Positions 50,781-63,132 of a stretch of DNA of 64,000 nt are shown piece by piece (position 1 is the stretch's first letter; the number at the start of each line of letters is the position of its first letter). The notes under the pieces are model-generated. The model saw only the letters and a list, made by a program, of their open reading frames with translations, did no database searches and was not told the origin of the DNA. Origin of the DNA: Albula goreensis (lineage: Eukaryota; Chordata; Actinopteri; Albuliformes; Albulidae); assembly GCA_022829145.1 (NCBI GenBank), contig CM040743.1, forward strand, positions 34,761,841 to 34,825,840, given 5' to 3'. Both the position numbers and the translations under genes were made by a program.

Positions 50781-53325
50781 ACAATCAATGTTCATACTGA
50801 GCAGTGCACTGCAATACATTGCCTTTTAAACTGGGCTATGAAGCTGACAAGTTTTAAAAAGAAGGCCGTATCCAGTGGTTGGATAACACATATTTATCCC
50901 CACACCTGAAATTTGGGCCTCTCTTGAGAACTCAGGATCAGACAGATGACTGCTATATCTCTGACCCATACACTCACAGTGTCACAAGCAAGAAATTGCT
51001 CCCAGTGAGAAATAATTTTTATTTTGTTTGGATGTTTCTTCCATCCATTAAAGGAAAAACAAGGCACACACAAATTCCCACCTCTATATTATAGTCGTCA
51101 GAGGTGTCAGATACTTTAACAACCGGGACACGGGAGACAACACAACACATCCAGTGTCTTTTATTTTAACCTGTTGAAAGGATGTTAGCTTTCGACTAAT
51201 GGCGTCTTTGGAGGACCGATTTAGCAACACCTCGAGCGGTTAAAAAAGACAGTCACGGTTCAGTGGGTCTGTCCTAACCTGACTCTGTTGAACAGGGAAT
51301 GAGGCAAAAGATGGACATACTCAGACGGCTTCTAACAGCTATGGATTTTTTCCGCAAGTCTCTGGCCGCTATCTCTCCTCTGTAGCATTTATAATTCAGG
51401 GCTTGGGGGACCTTTTCTCAGCAGCATTCGTGACTTGAGAGATTGTACGAGCTGACCTGAGAAAGCCAACACAAACGAAGGGTGACGGTGTCAAAGTCTT
51501 TCTCTCATTTCAGTGGCCTCGGTTATGCATTTGTGTCGATCCGCAGAAATGACAACATGTCATGTAAGCCGTATGCCTTCTGGAGCGACACTGAATACAG
51601 CAGAAAAATTCAACCATAGACGTTGCTTTTGCAGTTTCACACGCCCGAAAGATCCCTAAGGGCTTAAACTTGCGTGTTTCAACTTTGACCTTTTTACATG
51701 TGACATTAAAAAGGGATTTCACCCACTGTGTGGGACCTTCTTGAAACAACCTAATGTTTGTATCGAAGCCCCTTGAGTGAAGGTGAAATGACTGTCACAC
51801 AGCAGTAATCTGTGGAGATATCGGGTCCTACTGTGTCACTGTCAGACTCACCCAGATCTGCTTCACTCTGCTGGGGAACCGAGGCACTGACTCCACACAC
51901 ACTGTTAATCGATTTGACCAGTAGACAACAGCACACTAGCATGCTTCGGTATGGAATGAATGACAAGCTGAGATGTTATATTAGGACCAACGTACTTTGA
52001 TATTATGTAAGCGCTCCTGTATATTATGTCCCATATCTGGCCTGAGGTAAAGGTTGTAAAAGGTATTGAAGCTTGTAATTACCTTGTCATTGCACAGAAG
52101 AATGCGAAACCATGTTCTCTAGTTCAAACAATGCATTAATCAAAACCCTCACTGTACATTAATAGAGGACATTACTAAACACAAGCCTTGGTCAGCAATT
52201 TATTTTACATTATAGTTTCTTCAATATTGTGTAATGATATTTTAGATGTAGATGGCATGACAAACTGGCATAAGCGCAAACCTAAGCACATTCGATGAGT
52301 TACATGACAGAAATGTTATGTATATTGGCACTTATCACCACAGGGTGTGACACAGTGGTTGGTACTGTGGTAATTATCAACAGGCAAAATGACAAGACAG
52401 TAGTCATTTAAAGCCATTGGGATGAAGGTAAAAAAAAAAACTCTGACGCAGAGTGTATAATTCCAATGAATGAATGTAAATCTCCTGGATGGCTATTCCA
52501 GCTAAAATAATTGTCTACAGTGAGCTGACATGCTCATGATCCAAAATAAAACCCTGATCATGCTAATGACAGCTATGGCGTTTCCCATGTATGGTTGATT
52601 CACATATTCCAGCAGATGAACAGTTTCCTTGGTAGGTTATATCTACATTAAGTATAGTACTGTAACAGAATGACTTGCGAACTTAGCTGATAAAATGCAG
52701 TGACAGATAGTGACAGCACAGGCAGGGCATTCCAAACTGAATGAAAAAGGATGAAGGAAATCAAAATGGTTAAACATTACAATATTATGTGATAATCAAG
52801 TATGTTGTAGTACTCCGCAAAACAACATTCATAGTAACTCAAAACACATCATGCACTGTACAGTAACTTACACGTAACACAGTACCACTAAAATATCTAA
52901 CATATAAACCGTAGCTGTAAAACTGGCTGTTGAGTTGTAAGTTCCATTTTCATCAGTGGAGCTTCCCATTGTTTCCTCAAACAGTTCTTCATTTTAATTT
53001 CATGTCCAGGTTGTTTTCTGGCCAGATGTGAGTACATTGCAGAACAGTGTACTGTCAGCCTACCATGCTGGGCTGAGCTGACTGTTTCTTGACTGGGCTG
53101 CGAAACATACCTTTGTCGTAAATTACACATGTATTGTTCATTTCACAGGAAATATTTATGCATGCATGTACTCAAATGAAGATTTAAATAGCATTTATTA
53201 ACTGATTTGTAATTTATATTCAACAGTTCCATGTAAAGAGACCTTAGGCCACTTTTGTAATGCCCAAGCACTTTTTGGAAAAGGAAAAGATTAGGAGCAC
53301 TTATAATCCTAATATTTGTTTTCAG
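50781..53325. other. Intergenic sequence, no gene recognised
   Basis: No supported exon or repeat. The region around 51340-51960 is GC-balanced and unique-looking. Its - strand open frames lack protein-like features. Confidence 0.4.
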
Positions 53326-53383
53326 ATGGGTTCGATATGTGAAGGACGACTATGTCTCTCTTCAAGAAAATAATACCTCCCAG
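53326..53383 (+). CDS. Weak candidate internal exon
   Basis: Acceptor TATTTGTTTTCAG and donor CAG|GTGTGT flank 58 bases that are open in one frame only, reading WVRYVKDDYVSLQENNTSQ (with the sequon N-N-T). The peptide looks protein-like, but no neighbouring exon was found and I do not recognise the family. A chance pair of splice-like sites is a real possibility. Confidence 0.25.
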
Positions 53384-56300
53384 GTGTGTGTTTCATGAAT
53401 AGCAACTTGAGTGTAGCGCTTGAGTGTGTATGTTGCTTGTTGCATATTAACTATCTTTATTTTACATAACTGAGCATGGTCATCTTTAAAAATAAACCCA
53501 TTTTCAATCATTTATTTAAGCATATGAATATATTAAAGAAAATCATTTGCATAGACACAAGGGGGTGTATATTTATCTCATAATCTCACTACACTAAAAA
53601 GGGTAGACAGGTGTCCTGGACCATGAAATTTTTGCCACGTCCGATCATATTCATTTTGTTCTTCCATGCAGAGACAGATGGAATCGTATCACAATCAAAG
53701 AAAGGATCATAAAATTGCAAATGCAAGAACACATTAACGTTTTTACTCATCACCAAAGCATAATGAACGGTTATGGCAGACCATGAAAAGAGAGGTATAG
53801 CATAGTATCCACCCATATTTAATCTGTTCATGAGTTCTAATAAATGAAACAGGTACAAAGTTACATCCTTTTAGTGAGCTGTAAGCTAGTTTCTGCACCG
53901 GAATACGACATACTGATTTTTGTTACCCAGCACTTCATTGATATAGCGCTGTAGTTAAACCTGTCAAAAAAGAACCCAGCACCTCAGCCATACCCATATC
54001 CCTCAGGCTTTTGTGATTGTTGTGGAGAAAGGAGTTAATTATACTTTAGAGTCTAGTTTTCCTGAAGGTAGGCCACAAAGTTAGACATGCACGAAATTAA
54101 AGATGTAGGTTGCTAACTACATCCCCCAAATGTCTAAGATGACAATTTGTAAACGTATATTTAAAAATAAAGTATTTTCTTTTTGAAATGTTGACTTTGT
54201 AAGAGTGGAAGCACTGGCAGACTTCAGAAATGTACCCAGTCTGCAATATAATGTGATGTCACAATGGGTTTAAACCTAGCGATTGAACTCTTTAGCAAAT
54301 GAGCTAATGAGCCAACTGGTCATCAATTGTATAATTATTAATGAAGAATTAAAAATGCGGTAATTTTACTGGAGGTCAACGGTGCTGTTTCATCGTTGAT
54401 TCGAAATGGGACTTAGGGATTTTCTGTTGTGTCTTGCCAATTCTCCAATTTTCAGAGACTGATTATTGTATAGTGGAAGGTTGTGTTGGGATTCATAGAG
54501 GATGCTATCATGAATTCTGCTTAGAAACCACAGTTTTGGCTTTCTGGAATGTCTGGCTTCTTTTATTTGCTCTCTGTGGTCTAAATTCTAAATTGATTTT
54601 TACAATCAGCTATCTTATTTCTTCCTCAAATATGACAGGATGATAGAAAGAGGTGTCTTCAGTGAAATCTATGATCAATTATATTTTTTCTTGCTAGACA
54701 GGAGGACCCAAACAGACGGCTTTATCTTGGCAAAGAGCCATGTCAAACGGCTTCTAACTCCTCTTTGTACAAGTTTGATGCTTCTATGTTGGTCTATATT
54801 AGTGTCGACACAACATTTTTTTTGCCACTTTTGATCTAAAAAGGCATACAGTTTTATTATCTCTTTCTGTTTGCTGTTCTCCATTTATTCTGTCATTCTG
54901 CACTCTTAATATGGTTTTTACTGTGTAAAATCCCTCTTTAGCACAGTGATCCAGGTCTCTTTACTCCTGTTGTTAGGCTACCTCTGTTTCCAGTGCTTTT
55001 TTGACAGAACCCTCAGCCCTCCTGCATATATGTAACATAAATACTTCTGCTCTTGGCTTCCTCTGGCCTGGTTGAATCTGGCAAAATATTATAATTTTAC
55101 TATATATGGTGGTTGAAGACATTCTTTCATGTGTGGAACACTGAAGTAATCTCAATTGTTAATAATAAACTCTCAAAAATGAGGCAAACATGGATTTTTT
55201 GTTGTTAAAATACATTTATTGACCTTAATTTATGTTTTTAATCAGGTTACGTCACTGAAATGGATAAAAAACATTACCAAGTCTAATTAACTGTTCACAA
55301 ACCAGTGTAAGCTATTTACAGATGGCACAACATTTTAGTGGTAGAGCAGGTCTGCAATGTTGTAAGGAGGGGCAACAAACCAGGGGTTTTAGCTTTTGCA
55401 GTTAGCAGGACATTCTTCATTCTGCTTACTTATTATAAATTTTACAGTAATAATAAAAAACCATAAAAATAAAACACCAAGCCAAGTTTCAGGACATTAC
55501 ATTATCAAAATAAAACATTACATTTATAGATTTATCTTTTGGCAGTCAACAGTTACAGCATCTACAGCATGTAATTTAACAACCCATAGGGTAAGAATGG
55601 GTTTCAACAAAGCACACCAATAAATACATTTAATTAATGAAATTAGAAGTTACGAAAATTAAGTCGTTTTCAAATGTGTTAATTAAGAAAATAATTTGAT
55701 TAATTGAAGATTTAACTGCACTTAGCAGGGGTCCCCAATTTCTCTCCAGTCCTTTGTCCACCAGATCGATAAATGAACAAACAAAGTCACATAATTAAAT
55801 AGATGGCAAAATGGCCTGCTCAGCAGGGTGTCTCTTTGTGAATTAAATGTTAATTAATAGTGATGTTAATTGCAATAGCACAAGCAATGCATTTTCTTAC
55901 TGCTGCTCTTCCACTGTTCTGTGCGATGTACAGCAATGTATACTTCAATTCTCATCAAATGTAAACGTTCTTCACATTTATGAAATGTTGTAATCTAGCA
56001 TCTGTGATAATTTAACTCATGGAAATTATGTATAAAATAATGATGTACTGTAATACATATTACATTGCAAAATCACAGAATTTCTGTGCAAAGTAATTAC
56101 AGATGACAGAACAAAATGACAGAACAAGTGCTCATTTACTCATTGCATACTGTAAAAAACTGATCAGAATACTGTTGAAGTGGCAATATCACAAGTTAGG
56201 CGTAGATACAACCGGCCCAAATCACTTTAAACAACTTACTGCCGCAGTGCTTGCTAACAACATGATAAACAACAATAATAATGCTTTTCACAATCCACAT

Positions 56301-57110
56301 TTACAGAAACACAATAAAAATATTGAAATGGTATTAATTACAAACCCATGATGCATTGTAATGTTACCCCCTAACAAACTAAGATTGTGTTCTCCAGGGA
56401 ACCCACTTATTGGTTGGTTTGTCGTCAATGTTCCTTTTTCAAGGTTGTTTTTATTGGTGAAAGCGTAAATTGTTCTGCTGTTGGAATTGTGCTGTTGGGT
56501 GTGGAAGAATTGTCTTAAACTATGAGCTACGGTCCCTGCACTAAACACAGGTTTGTTTCCTGTTTTATATATAACAATACATAAAATGAGTGTGACTTTA
56601 AAGTGGAAAAAATACATTGCATGCATCAGGATATAAGCAAAAGCATATCAGGATGGCCAATAATGCAATATATGCGATCCTCATAATAATAACAGAAATG
56701 GATTCAATTAAGATATACAAGGTTTAAGATGAATTTTTACGCTAAATATAGTGCTTCATATTGCTTAAATCCTGCCATTAGCAACCTGATTACTTGTGCT
56801 GGGGATATGTGAACAGGACACAGATAAACCTTCATTGACAGGTTGTACTCTGTGGGCCTTTCTGGTGAAAATCTGATTTTCACTGAGAATGTTTCAAGGT
56901 CAGTGCAGATAGATACAGAGACAACAGGGGTGCAGTTGCCCATGTCATATAAGGACAATGCAATAGCCACACAGCAGTCAAGGTTGATTGAGCCCTTCGG
57001 ATTATAGTGTCTGGAGAAGAATATCTAAGCAGTGTAAACAGGTGGATACAAATACAGGTACCGGAATAGCGGCAGTACAATACTTTTAAATACATGTTGT
57101 AAAAAAGAGC
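53384..57110. other. Intergenic sequence with 3' flank of the - strand secreted-protein gene
   Basis: AT-rich. A TTTATT at about 56448 (AATAAA on the - strand) could end the gene at 57.1-57.9 kb. No other gene seen. The 89-codon - strand open frame at 53589-53858 has no recognisable domain. Confidence 0.4.
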
Positions 57111-57887
57111 CTAAAAGCAGTACATAAACAGCCCCAAAATGGCATAACACAAGCAAATCAACATACCCTGAGGTGATTGACGGTTTCCGTTTGAGAACTT
57201 GTGGTTGCACTCCTTAGAGTTCAGAGGTGGACTCGAGTCTCTCTGAGGATGGCACTGTGCGTAGTGGCTCCTGGACCGCGAGGGGAAGGGCCGAAGGAAC
57301 TTTTCACGCGTGAGGTTACGTATCTCCTTGAGGAGGTCAGCGCTGATGGCGTACGTGTTGTCCGGGTCGTACGCGCTCCCGTGGCCGCTGTTGAAGTCGT
57401 AGTGCTGTGTGATGTAGATCTTGTCGATGCTGCCATACGGTGTACGCCTGACGATGATGCGGTCCTTGTTGTTCTGGTCGCGGGAATCCAGATTCTTGGA
57501 ATTGCGGAATTCGTCCGAGACGTAATCTGGTAACTTTTGGCCCTCTGGCAGGTTTTTGTCATCAAACAGGTTGCCGACAGTGTAGTAGCCATACCCTCTT
57601 GGTAAGTTCCGGATTGATGGGAGGAGGGCCTCTTTGTTTCCATAGTAATGGAATCCAAATGCACCCTCCTTGGGGTCCAGCTTTGGTTGCACGTTGTCAT
57701 TGTTGTCAAAAGTGATGTATTCACGGGCGAACCAGTACAAAAGATTCAGTCCGTGTCGGGGGAAATTGTGGCCAAAGTCTTTCTCCCCAAGATCTCGAAT
57801 TTTTTTCAGAGTGTCTTCAGGGAGGCCTGAGACAGAGGCCAGGCTCAGAGCCAGCAGGATGCTGCACAAAAAACTCATATGCCCCAT
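57111..57887 (-). CDS. Putative secreted protein of unknown function (258 residues as a single open frame)
   Basis: The protein has a clear signal peptide, MGHMSFLCSILLALSLASVS, with cleavage likely around G21/L22. A compact domain follows, with features such as GEKDFGHNFPRHGLNLLYWF, DPKEGAFGFHYYGN, YGYYTVGNLFDD, IDKIYITQHYD and NTYAISADLLKEIRNLT. There is a sequon at N191 and only two cysteines (C212, C227) before the last 17 residues. Codon use and length argue for a real gene. I recall similar uncharacterised secreted proteins in fish, but no function. An acceptor TGTTACAG ends at 57895, seven bases before the ATG, so a 5' non-coding exon is expected upstream. The C terminus is uncertain. 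The frame ends in a hydrophobic tail (242-258) that could be a GPI signal, but a strong donor GTATGT at 57166 could instead splice after residue 240. Confidence 0.75.
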   Translation of the reverse strand: MGHMSFLCSILLALSLASVSGLPEDTLKKIRDLGEKDFGHNFPRHGLNLLYWFAREYITFDNNDNVQPKLDPKEGAFGFHYYGNKEALLPSIRNLPRGYGYYTVGNLFDDKNLPEGQKLPDYVSDEFRNSKNLDSRDQNNKDRIIVRRTPYGSIDKIYITQHYDFNSGHGSAYDPDNTYAISADLLKEIRNLTREKFLRPFPSRSRSHYAQCHPQRDSSPPLNSKECNHKFSNGNRQSPQGMLICLCYAILGLFMYCF

Positions 57888-57894
57888 AATGCAC
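57888..57894 (-). other. Splice acceptor and 5' UTR remainder of the secreted-protein exon
   Basis: The - strand reads CCCCTGTTACAG|GTGCATT directly before ATG. It implies a separate 5' exon. Confidence 0.6.
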
Positions 57895-58876
57895 CTGTAA
57901 CAGGGGTTGTAAAAGAGGGGAAAAGTTGTAAAAACTACTTTCAGTTAGCTTGAATTAACACACAATTGTTACAAATATTCAGGGCTCTGTTTTAATAAAA
58001 TAAACTGGATCTGTGGCACGATGATAAAATAATTGGTGTGTCATTCATTTGAAAGCCTTGATTTGTGTGATATCTGTGTCAGGGAAAAATCAATTTTATT
58101 GCAGTTTGGAATATAACCATTGCAGCCACATAAATGTCACACTCTTCTTGTATGAAACTGATGCCACTAAGTTTTGAAAAAAAAAAAAAAAAAAAAAATC
58201 AAGAAAGCAATTACTCAAGGCAATGCACTTTATTTTGACAACTGGGGAATAAGTCAACCATTTAACAAGAGCCACTAATGCAGTTTTTATATACAGTTGT
58301 TGTCCTGTTTATACCTTGTCCCAAACCATCTTTGAACCCTCAGATCGTAACCCCTGATAGTAAATCTGGTTTTGGATTTATTGTTTTGTGCAGTATATTC
58401 ATTTAAACACTGAGTACATTACAATGCAAAACATTCAGGATATACTTCAGTTGAACTGAATTTAAATGGGGCAACAGTTTCCTGTTTTTTCAAGTCAGGG
58501 CATGCCAGGCAACGTCTCTTGAGAATCAAAAGCCCTTAAAATTGGTGAGCCCCACCTCCAGGTGGAAGTACTTATTGCCTTTTGGGTAGAAAAATATATG
58601 CCAGACAGCCTTAAAATGTCATAAAGACATGTCTACCTAGAACAATGTACAACAGCTCTCTATTTTTAAACTGAAAAATTCAAAGGAAACACATTTGTCG
58701 TTAGGCGTTGCCTGCATGTTTCGTTGATATATACATTTATGTGCATTTAAAAAAAACTCACTGAGTAAACCACAGAAATTGTAGTCTAAGTAATGATTCG
58801 ATATGACGTAGCTTTGTGAAGTAACTGGATGCCATATGGAAAGATAAAATAACAGAATATACAGATTTTGCCTTAC
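57895..58876. other. Putative intron upstream of the secreted-protein exon
   Basis: Contains a poly-A run of about 22 bases at 58178-58199 and no coding feature. It would be the first intron of the - strand gene if the candidate exons at 58.9-59.3 kb belong to it. Confidence 0.35.
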
Positions 58877-59032
58877 CACTACTGAAGCACAGTCCTCAAA
58901 CAAAGAACAGAGTAGATTGTTGTGTAAACAACAGGGCAACTCCCAAGTCTTCCTTTTCCTTCTTTTTCTTCTTGGCTCCAAGCTGGTGTGTATCCTTCCG
59001 GTGTAACCAGAGCTGGTGTCCCCCTTTCGGCT
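58877..59032 (-). other. Candidate exon (5' UTR or coding) of the secreted-protein transcript
   Basis: On the - strand TTGTTGCCACCCTGTCAG precedes 59032 and the donor GTAAGG follows 58877. The 156 bases are open in one frame (contains SRKGDTSSGYTGRIHT and a basic RRKRRKRK). The splice signals are good, but neither frame nor function is established. Confidence 0.25.
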
Positions 59033-59086
59033 CTGACAGGGTGGCAACAAATGTGAAAAAGATCAAAATGACACACAGCTGCTCAC

Positions 59087-59320
59087 CTTGTCAGTAGTCA
59101 GCACAATGCCTGAGAAGTTAGGTGCCGCGTTTCTGATAAGTAACATGACAGCTAAACGTAATGAGATTACCCAATCTGGGACTGCTTTGTGGCCTTTAAA
59201 GTGAACCGTGCTGCTTTGAATTATCTTGAAACTCGTGCCAGACAGCAACAGTTGGAACAGTGGAAAGTCAAACAGTGCTGGGAAAGGCAAGCCTGCTACT
59301 TGAGCTGTGTGTCTGCATGC
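59087..59320 (-). other. Second candidate exon upstream of the secreted-protein gene
   Basis: On the - strand TCCGTACAG precedes 59320 and the donor ACAAG|GTGAGC follows 59087. The 234 bases are open in one frame. The gap to the candidate exon at 59032 is only 54 bases, very short for a vertebrate intron, so the two may be alternatives. Confidence 0.2.
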
Positions 59321-60190
59321 CTGTACGGAAGCCCAGAGAGGACATAATAATAAGAAAATTAGTGCCATGTGAGAATGATTTAGACTCTTCTGGGTAAAAT
59401 AAATACTTCCCATATGTGCTATACTGTCAGATAAGGACACAGCATTGACACAGCTTAGTTTATGTAATCAACTGACTTTTACTTTGAAAAAACTTATATT
59501 TATATATTTATATTTATATAATTATTCAATCATATTTATACATGTGCAGGTGTGTGTTTTAAAATTATGTCTTAATTTATTTACATAACATTTTAATTCA
59601 TAAATCAAGTCTGAAGATTTAACATAAAAACTAAGTAAGAATACAATTCAAAATAAAAGTGTATTTAAAAATTTAATTAAGAGATAAACGCACCATACAG
59701 AAGCAATTATTCCCACAGTCACCGTGCACTGTCCTTTTGATACCATATGTGACCCCAAGTACGTTTGTCCTAGACACTTTCCATTACCTCAATGGAAAGG
59801 GATGCTTTCTATGAAGTTAAATGAAGCAATTAGTGACTAAAGGTTATGAAATCAGACCTTAGACATTCACAGCACACTTTCTGAGAGTCAGGAAACAGCT
59901 AATGAAATTTTTGTCCTAATAAGCATGCCGAGCTATGAGTACCAAAAGAGTTCTTGGGAAACACTTGGCTTGGAGCCTACAATGCTGCTGGCTTGCCTGT
60001 AGGGTGTCATTGAAGTGCCTACTTAGCCCCCTACCTCCTTGATCATGTATTCAAACTCCTGCAAATATGACATAATTTCCATGTGCCCAGGGCTAGTAAC
60101 TAGCCCTGTTCAACTGGTCCAAATTAATCATGTGTGTTTGACTACACCACATTGAGAACTACACCCAAAAGTTGTGCAAGGAGTTGTGCT
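59321..60190. other. AT-rich flank, no gene recognised
   Basis: Contains a TATATTTATA-rich stretch at 59485-59525. Nothing else supported. Confidence 0.4.
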
Positions 60191-60526
60191 CCTATACAAC
60201 TGTCTTGCTCTGTCGGCATCAGGATTCAAACCTACAACACTGGGTCAAGGGGTTGGACGTGCTAACCACTGAGCTGAAATGTATTGTTGTAGTGACATGG
60301 TCGCCCCACTATAATCGAAGTCCACGAACCAACAATGCCTCCCAGATTAAATATCCTATTTTTACATTTTTAACACACACTTCTGCTTTCTTGTTTTGCA
60401 AACCTGCGACCTACCAACACATATTTACATTCATTATAGGCCTATATGGGAATAATAGTCCAGCTGCGCTATATTTGTCTTGAACTTGAACTTTGAGTGG
60501 TAAAATATGAGAATCTCACAATTTAT
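60191..60526 (-). mobile_element. SINE-like dispersed repeat, copy 2
   Basis: Sister copy of 34111-34433 in the same orientation. Same order of strings (GATTCAAACCTACA, ATTAAATATCCTATTTTTAC, AACACACACTTCTGCTTTCT, TTTTGCAAACCTGC, CATTATAGGCCTATAT, GAATCTCACAATTTATA). A box-B-like GGTTTGAATCC lies on the - strand near 60226. Confidence 0.85.
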
Positions 60527-61214
60527 AGCTTTGAATGCGGGAGAGGGCAGTCAATGGGTTAATTAGGGCAATATCTAATCATAGTGTAGCAGCCTGCACA
60601 GTGAATTCAAGATAAAGTGAAAGTAACTGGAAATATGTTATCTTTTCACATGCACAGCATGAAGCGAAAATGAAGAGCCACTTTCAAAATAACTGTTACT
60701 ATCTCCTTCCTACAGTGCAGATCCTGAGCTACATCACAGATAAAAATAGTACGGCAATGCTAAATGAAGGCCCACTGAGACAGCTGGTTAACAGACTACT
60801 CAGAGCAGTAGTTACAGTGACTCTGTGCTTTTGCGTAAGACCGTACATCAAAAAAGGGACAATTAACAGGATTGATACAGTCCAAGTTAAATTGAAAAAA
60901 AAAAGCAAACAAGATACAAGAGACATCAAGTAGTATTTGCAAGAACTCGCACCAGGGCTTGTCTAATTGAATGAAAGAACACATTATATATAGTAACACA
61001 ATACTAATGCTAATTCTGGTACACACATACCTAGAATAAATGTTTTGGGGCAGAGCACATCTGTCAAAAAATAATCAATACCCTCTTGACTAATGAGAAT
61101 CGAGTATTTAACCATTCCACAATAAATATCATTCCCACCATCAGACGTCACATCACAAATAAAAAAATAATAAATCCTCATGAGATCATAAAAACAGGAT
61201 GACTTCATTGCTTG
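60527..61214. other. AT-rich sequence, no gene recognised
   Basis: No supported feature. Confidence 0.4.
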
Positions 61215-61500
61215 ACATTTTTAAAACTTTAAAGAGTTGTGAAACTTGGCTATGGAAATAAAGACTAAGAGCAGAGACCCTTCAGAAACTCAAGTGCAGT
61301 TATCTTTAAATGAGGTGTATCCAGTTCGTGCTTCAGGCATGATCTGAGCAATAATGAGTCTGATTTTTCGGAACCTGTTGCTGAGGACTTCTGAATTTTG
61401 AGCTGCCCACGCACTGGCACTCCAGTGAATACACAGTACACATTAGTGTGTTTAGCAGAGACTGGAGAGGAGACAAGTAAACAGCCTGAAGTGTGTGATG
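61215..61500 (-). repeat. Diverged direct duplication, copy A
   Basis: Aligns with 63133-63425. Shared strings include TTCAGAAACTCAAGTGCAGT (copy B has one change), GTTATCTTT, GATCT..GC.ATAATG, TGTTGCTGA.GACTT, GCCCAC and CTGGAGAG. Read on the - strand it is interrupted by stops and frameshifts. Confidence 0.75.
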
Positions 61501-63132
61501 TAGAATAGTGCAGAAAAAATGCTAAACAAGCTTGAACAGCAATATCATGAAAAACAAAAAATAATAATATGTTAATACATGCTTAGTAATACGATGAGTT
61601 GTATGAGGTCATGAAAAAATTTTGTCTCATCCACTTAAAATACAGTGCTGGAGAACAAATATCATTACATTTCCCCTCTGCTTGCAATTCCTTGAGCAGT
61701 AAGCTTTGTGTATTTCATGACTCTGGTGCCATTGTTGAAAAACTGCGCTACAGATAGTAAAAATTTTGGCTCTGATTTGGCTTTTAACTGATAAACTTCT
61801 GAAGAAAAAAACATTCTAGAACATTCAGGTATGGAGAAATAACTTCCCATGGAGAAATAACTTCCAAACTCAAAAACGTTTTTTAATTGCTAGAACTTCT
61901 CCTTTCCTCTTTTAATTGCATTTATTTCATAGGCCACCACTGATGTCAGAGGACACCAGTGCAGTGAAGACCAGATCGATGCTGTTGCATAATGTGGTAA
62001 TACAATAATGTAGTTCCTGTTCTACTGATCGTTCAAAAACAAGTTATGATATCGAAAGAGACTTTTGTCATCCATGAGAGGAAAAGTCATATCCTTGTAA
62101 AAACTGAATATTGCTCTTTGACATTAAACTCTCCTCCTTGCCTTTAATTTAACTGTTATTTGAGAGCCAATCATTTAACGTATGATATAATATAGCCAAT
62201 TCTTTATGTTATTTATAGTGTGGCTACCGTTTTACATGATTTATTAGTGGCATTGTCGGAATTTGTGTCATCATTCTTTATTTAAGATCAATGAGCTTGG
62301 GATCTGGGCTTGGGTCATGTTCTTTTGAGAGCAGGTTGGGTTGGGTTGAGGCAGGAAGCAGCTCTGACAATGGGTCATGATGTGGCGCTGATGTTATCCT
62401 GGCAGGTGTGTTGCAGTTGTGCATCATGAAAAATGGAACCCTTCAGGACTCAGACCTCAGACAGGGAATAGACAGCAAGACATCACAGAAAACTCAAATA
62501 TCCCATAATTCACTTGTCAGAAAAGTAAGGATAAGAGAGTGAACAGAATGTACCAACTGCTGCGTTGTCTATGATGGTCACAGATGGTCAATATAATCTC
62601 TGTGACTATGATACTCTTTGTGATTGACCCATGATAAAAACAAAGATTTTAACATGCTCTTTGGTCCCATGAAAGTGCCTTTTAATGTTTCAAACATTCT
62701 GCTGTAACACTTTAGCAGTGATCCAGACATGATTCCATCCAAACATTCCAACCACACTGCAAAGTGTCTCACTAAAGCTAATCCTGACAGATTTGTTTAT
62801 GCTCATCAGTCATGAATGTAATATTACTGTATATGATCTTGATGGGTTCATTTTGGACACAGATAATTGGATTAAGACATTGGTGTTTTGGATCAACATT
62901 ACTGCATCTTTGCAGAACCTTCTCAAAGCTTTTACACACGAAGAAGTAGCTCAATATCACACTTGAGAGTTCAGTTTGAATTTGTTTGATTTTGTAAAAG
63001 TAAATGGAATGCTTTAAAGCAAACACAGTCCACTTGCAGCTGGTATGCAGACCGAACAAGTTATTATACAAAGCACGATTTCGTTGTGAATATACAAACA
63101 AAAAAGAAAGTTCTGCTTGTGCCTTAACTTTG
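61501..63132. other. Sequence between the duplicated blocks, no gene recognised
   Basis: Contains two adjacent short copies of ATGGAGAAATAACTTCC at about 61832 and 61850. No exon supported. Confidence 0.4.

Noticed and set aside
53589-53858. 89-codon - strand frame with aromatic-rich text
   Set aside because: No family match and no exon borders; a transposon remnant was considered but no diagnostic motif was found.
57201-57724. Open frames of 110 and 167 codons on both strands across the secreted-protein exon
   Set aside because: Shadow frames of the 258-residue frame. They lack a signal peptide and protein-like composition.
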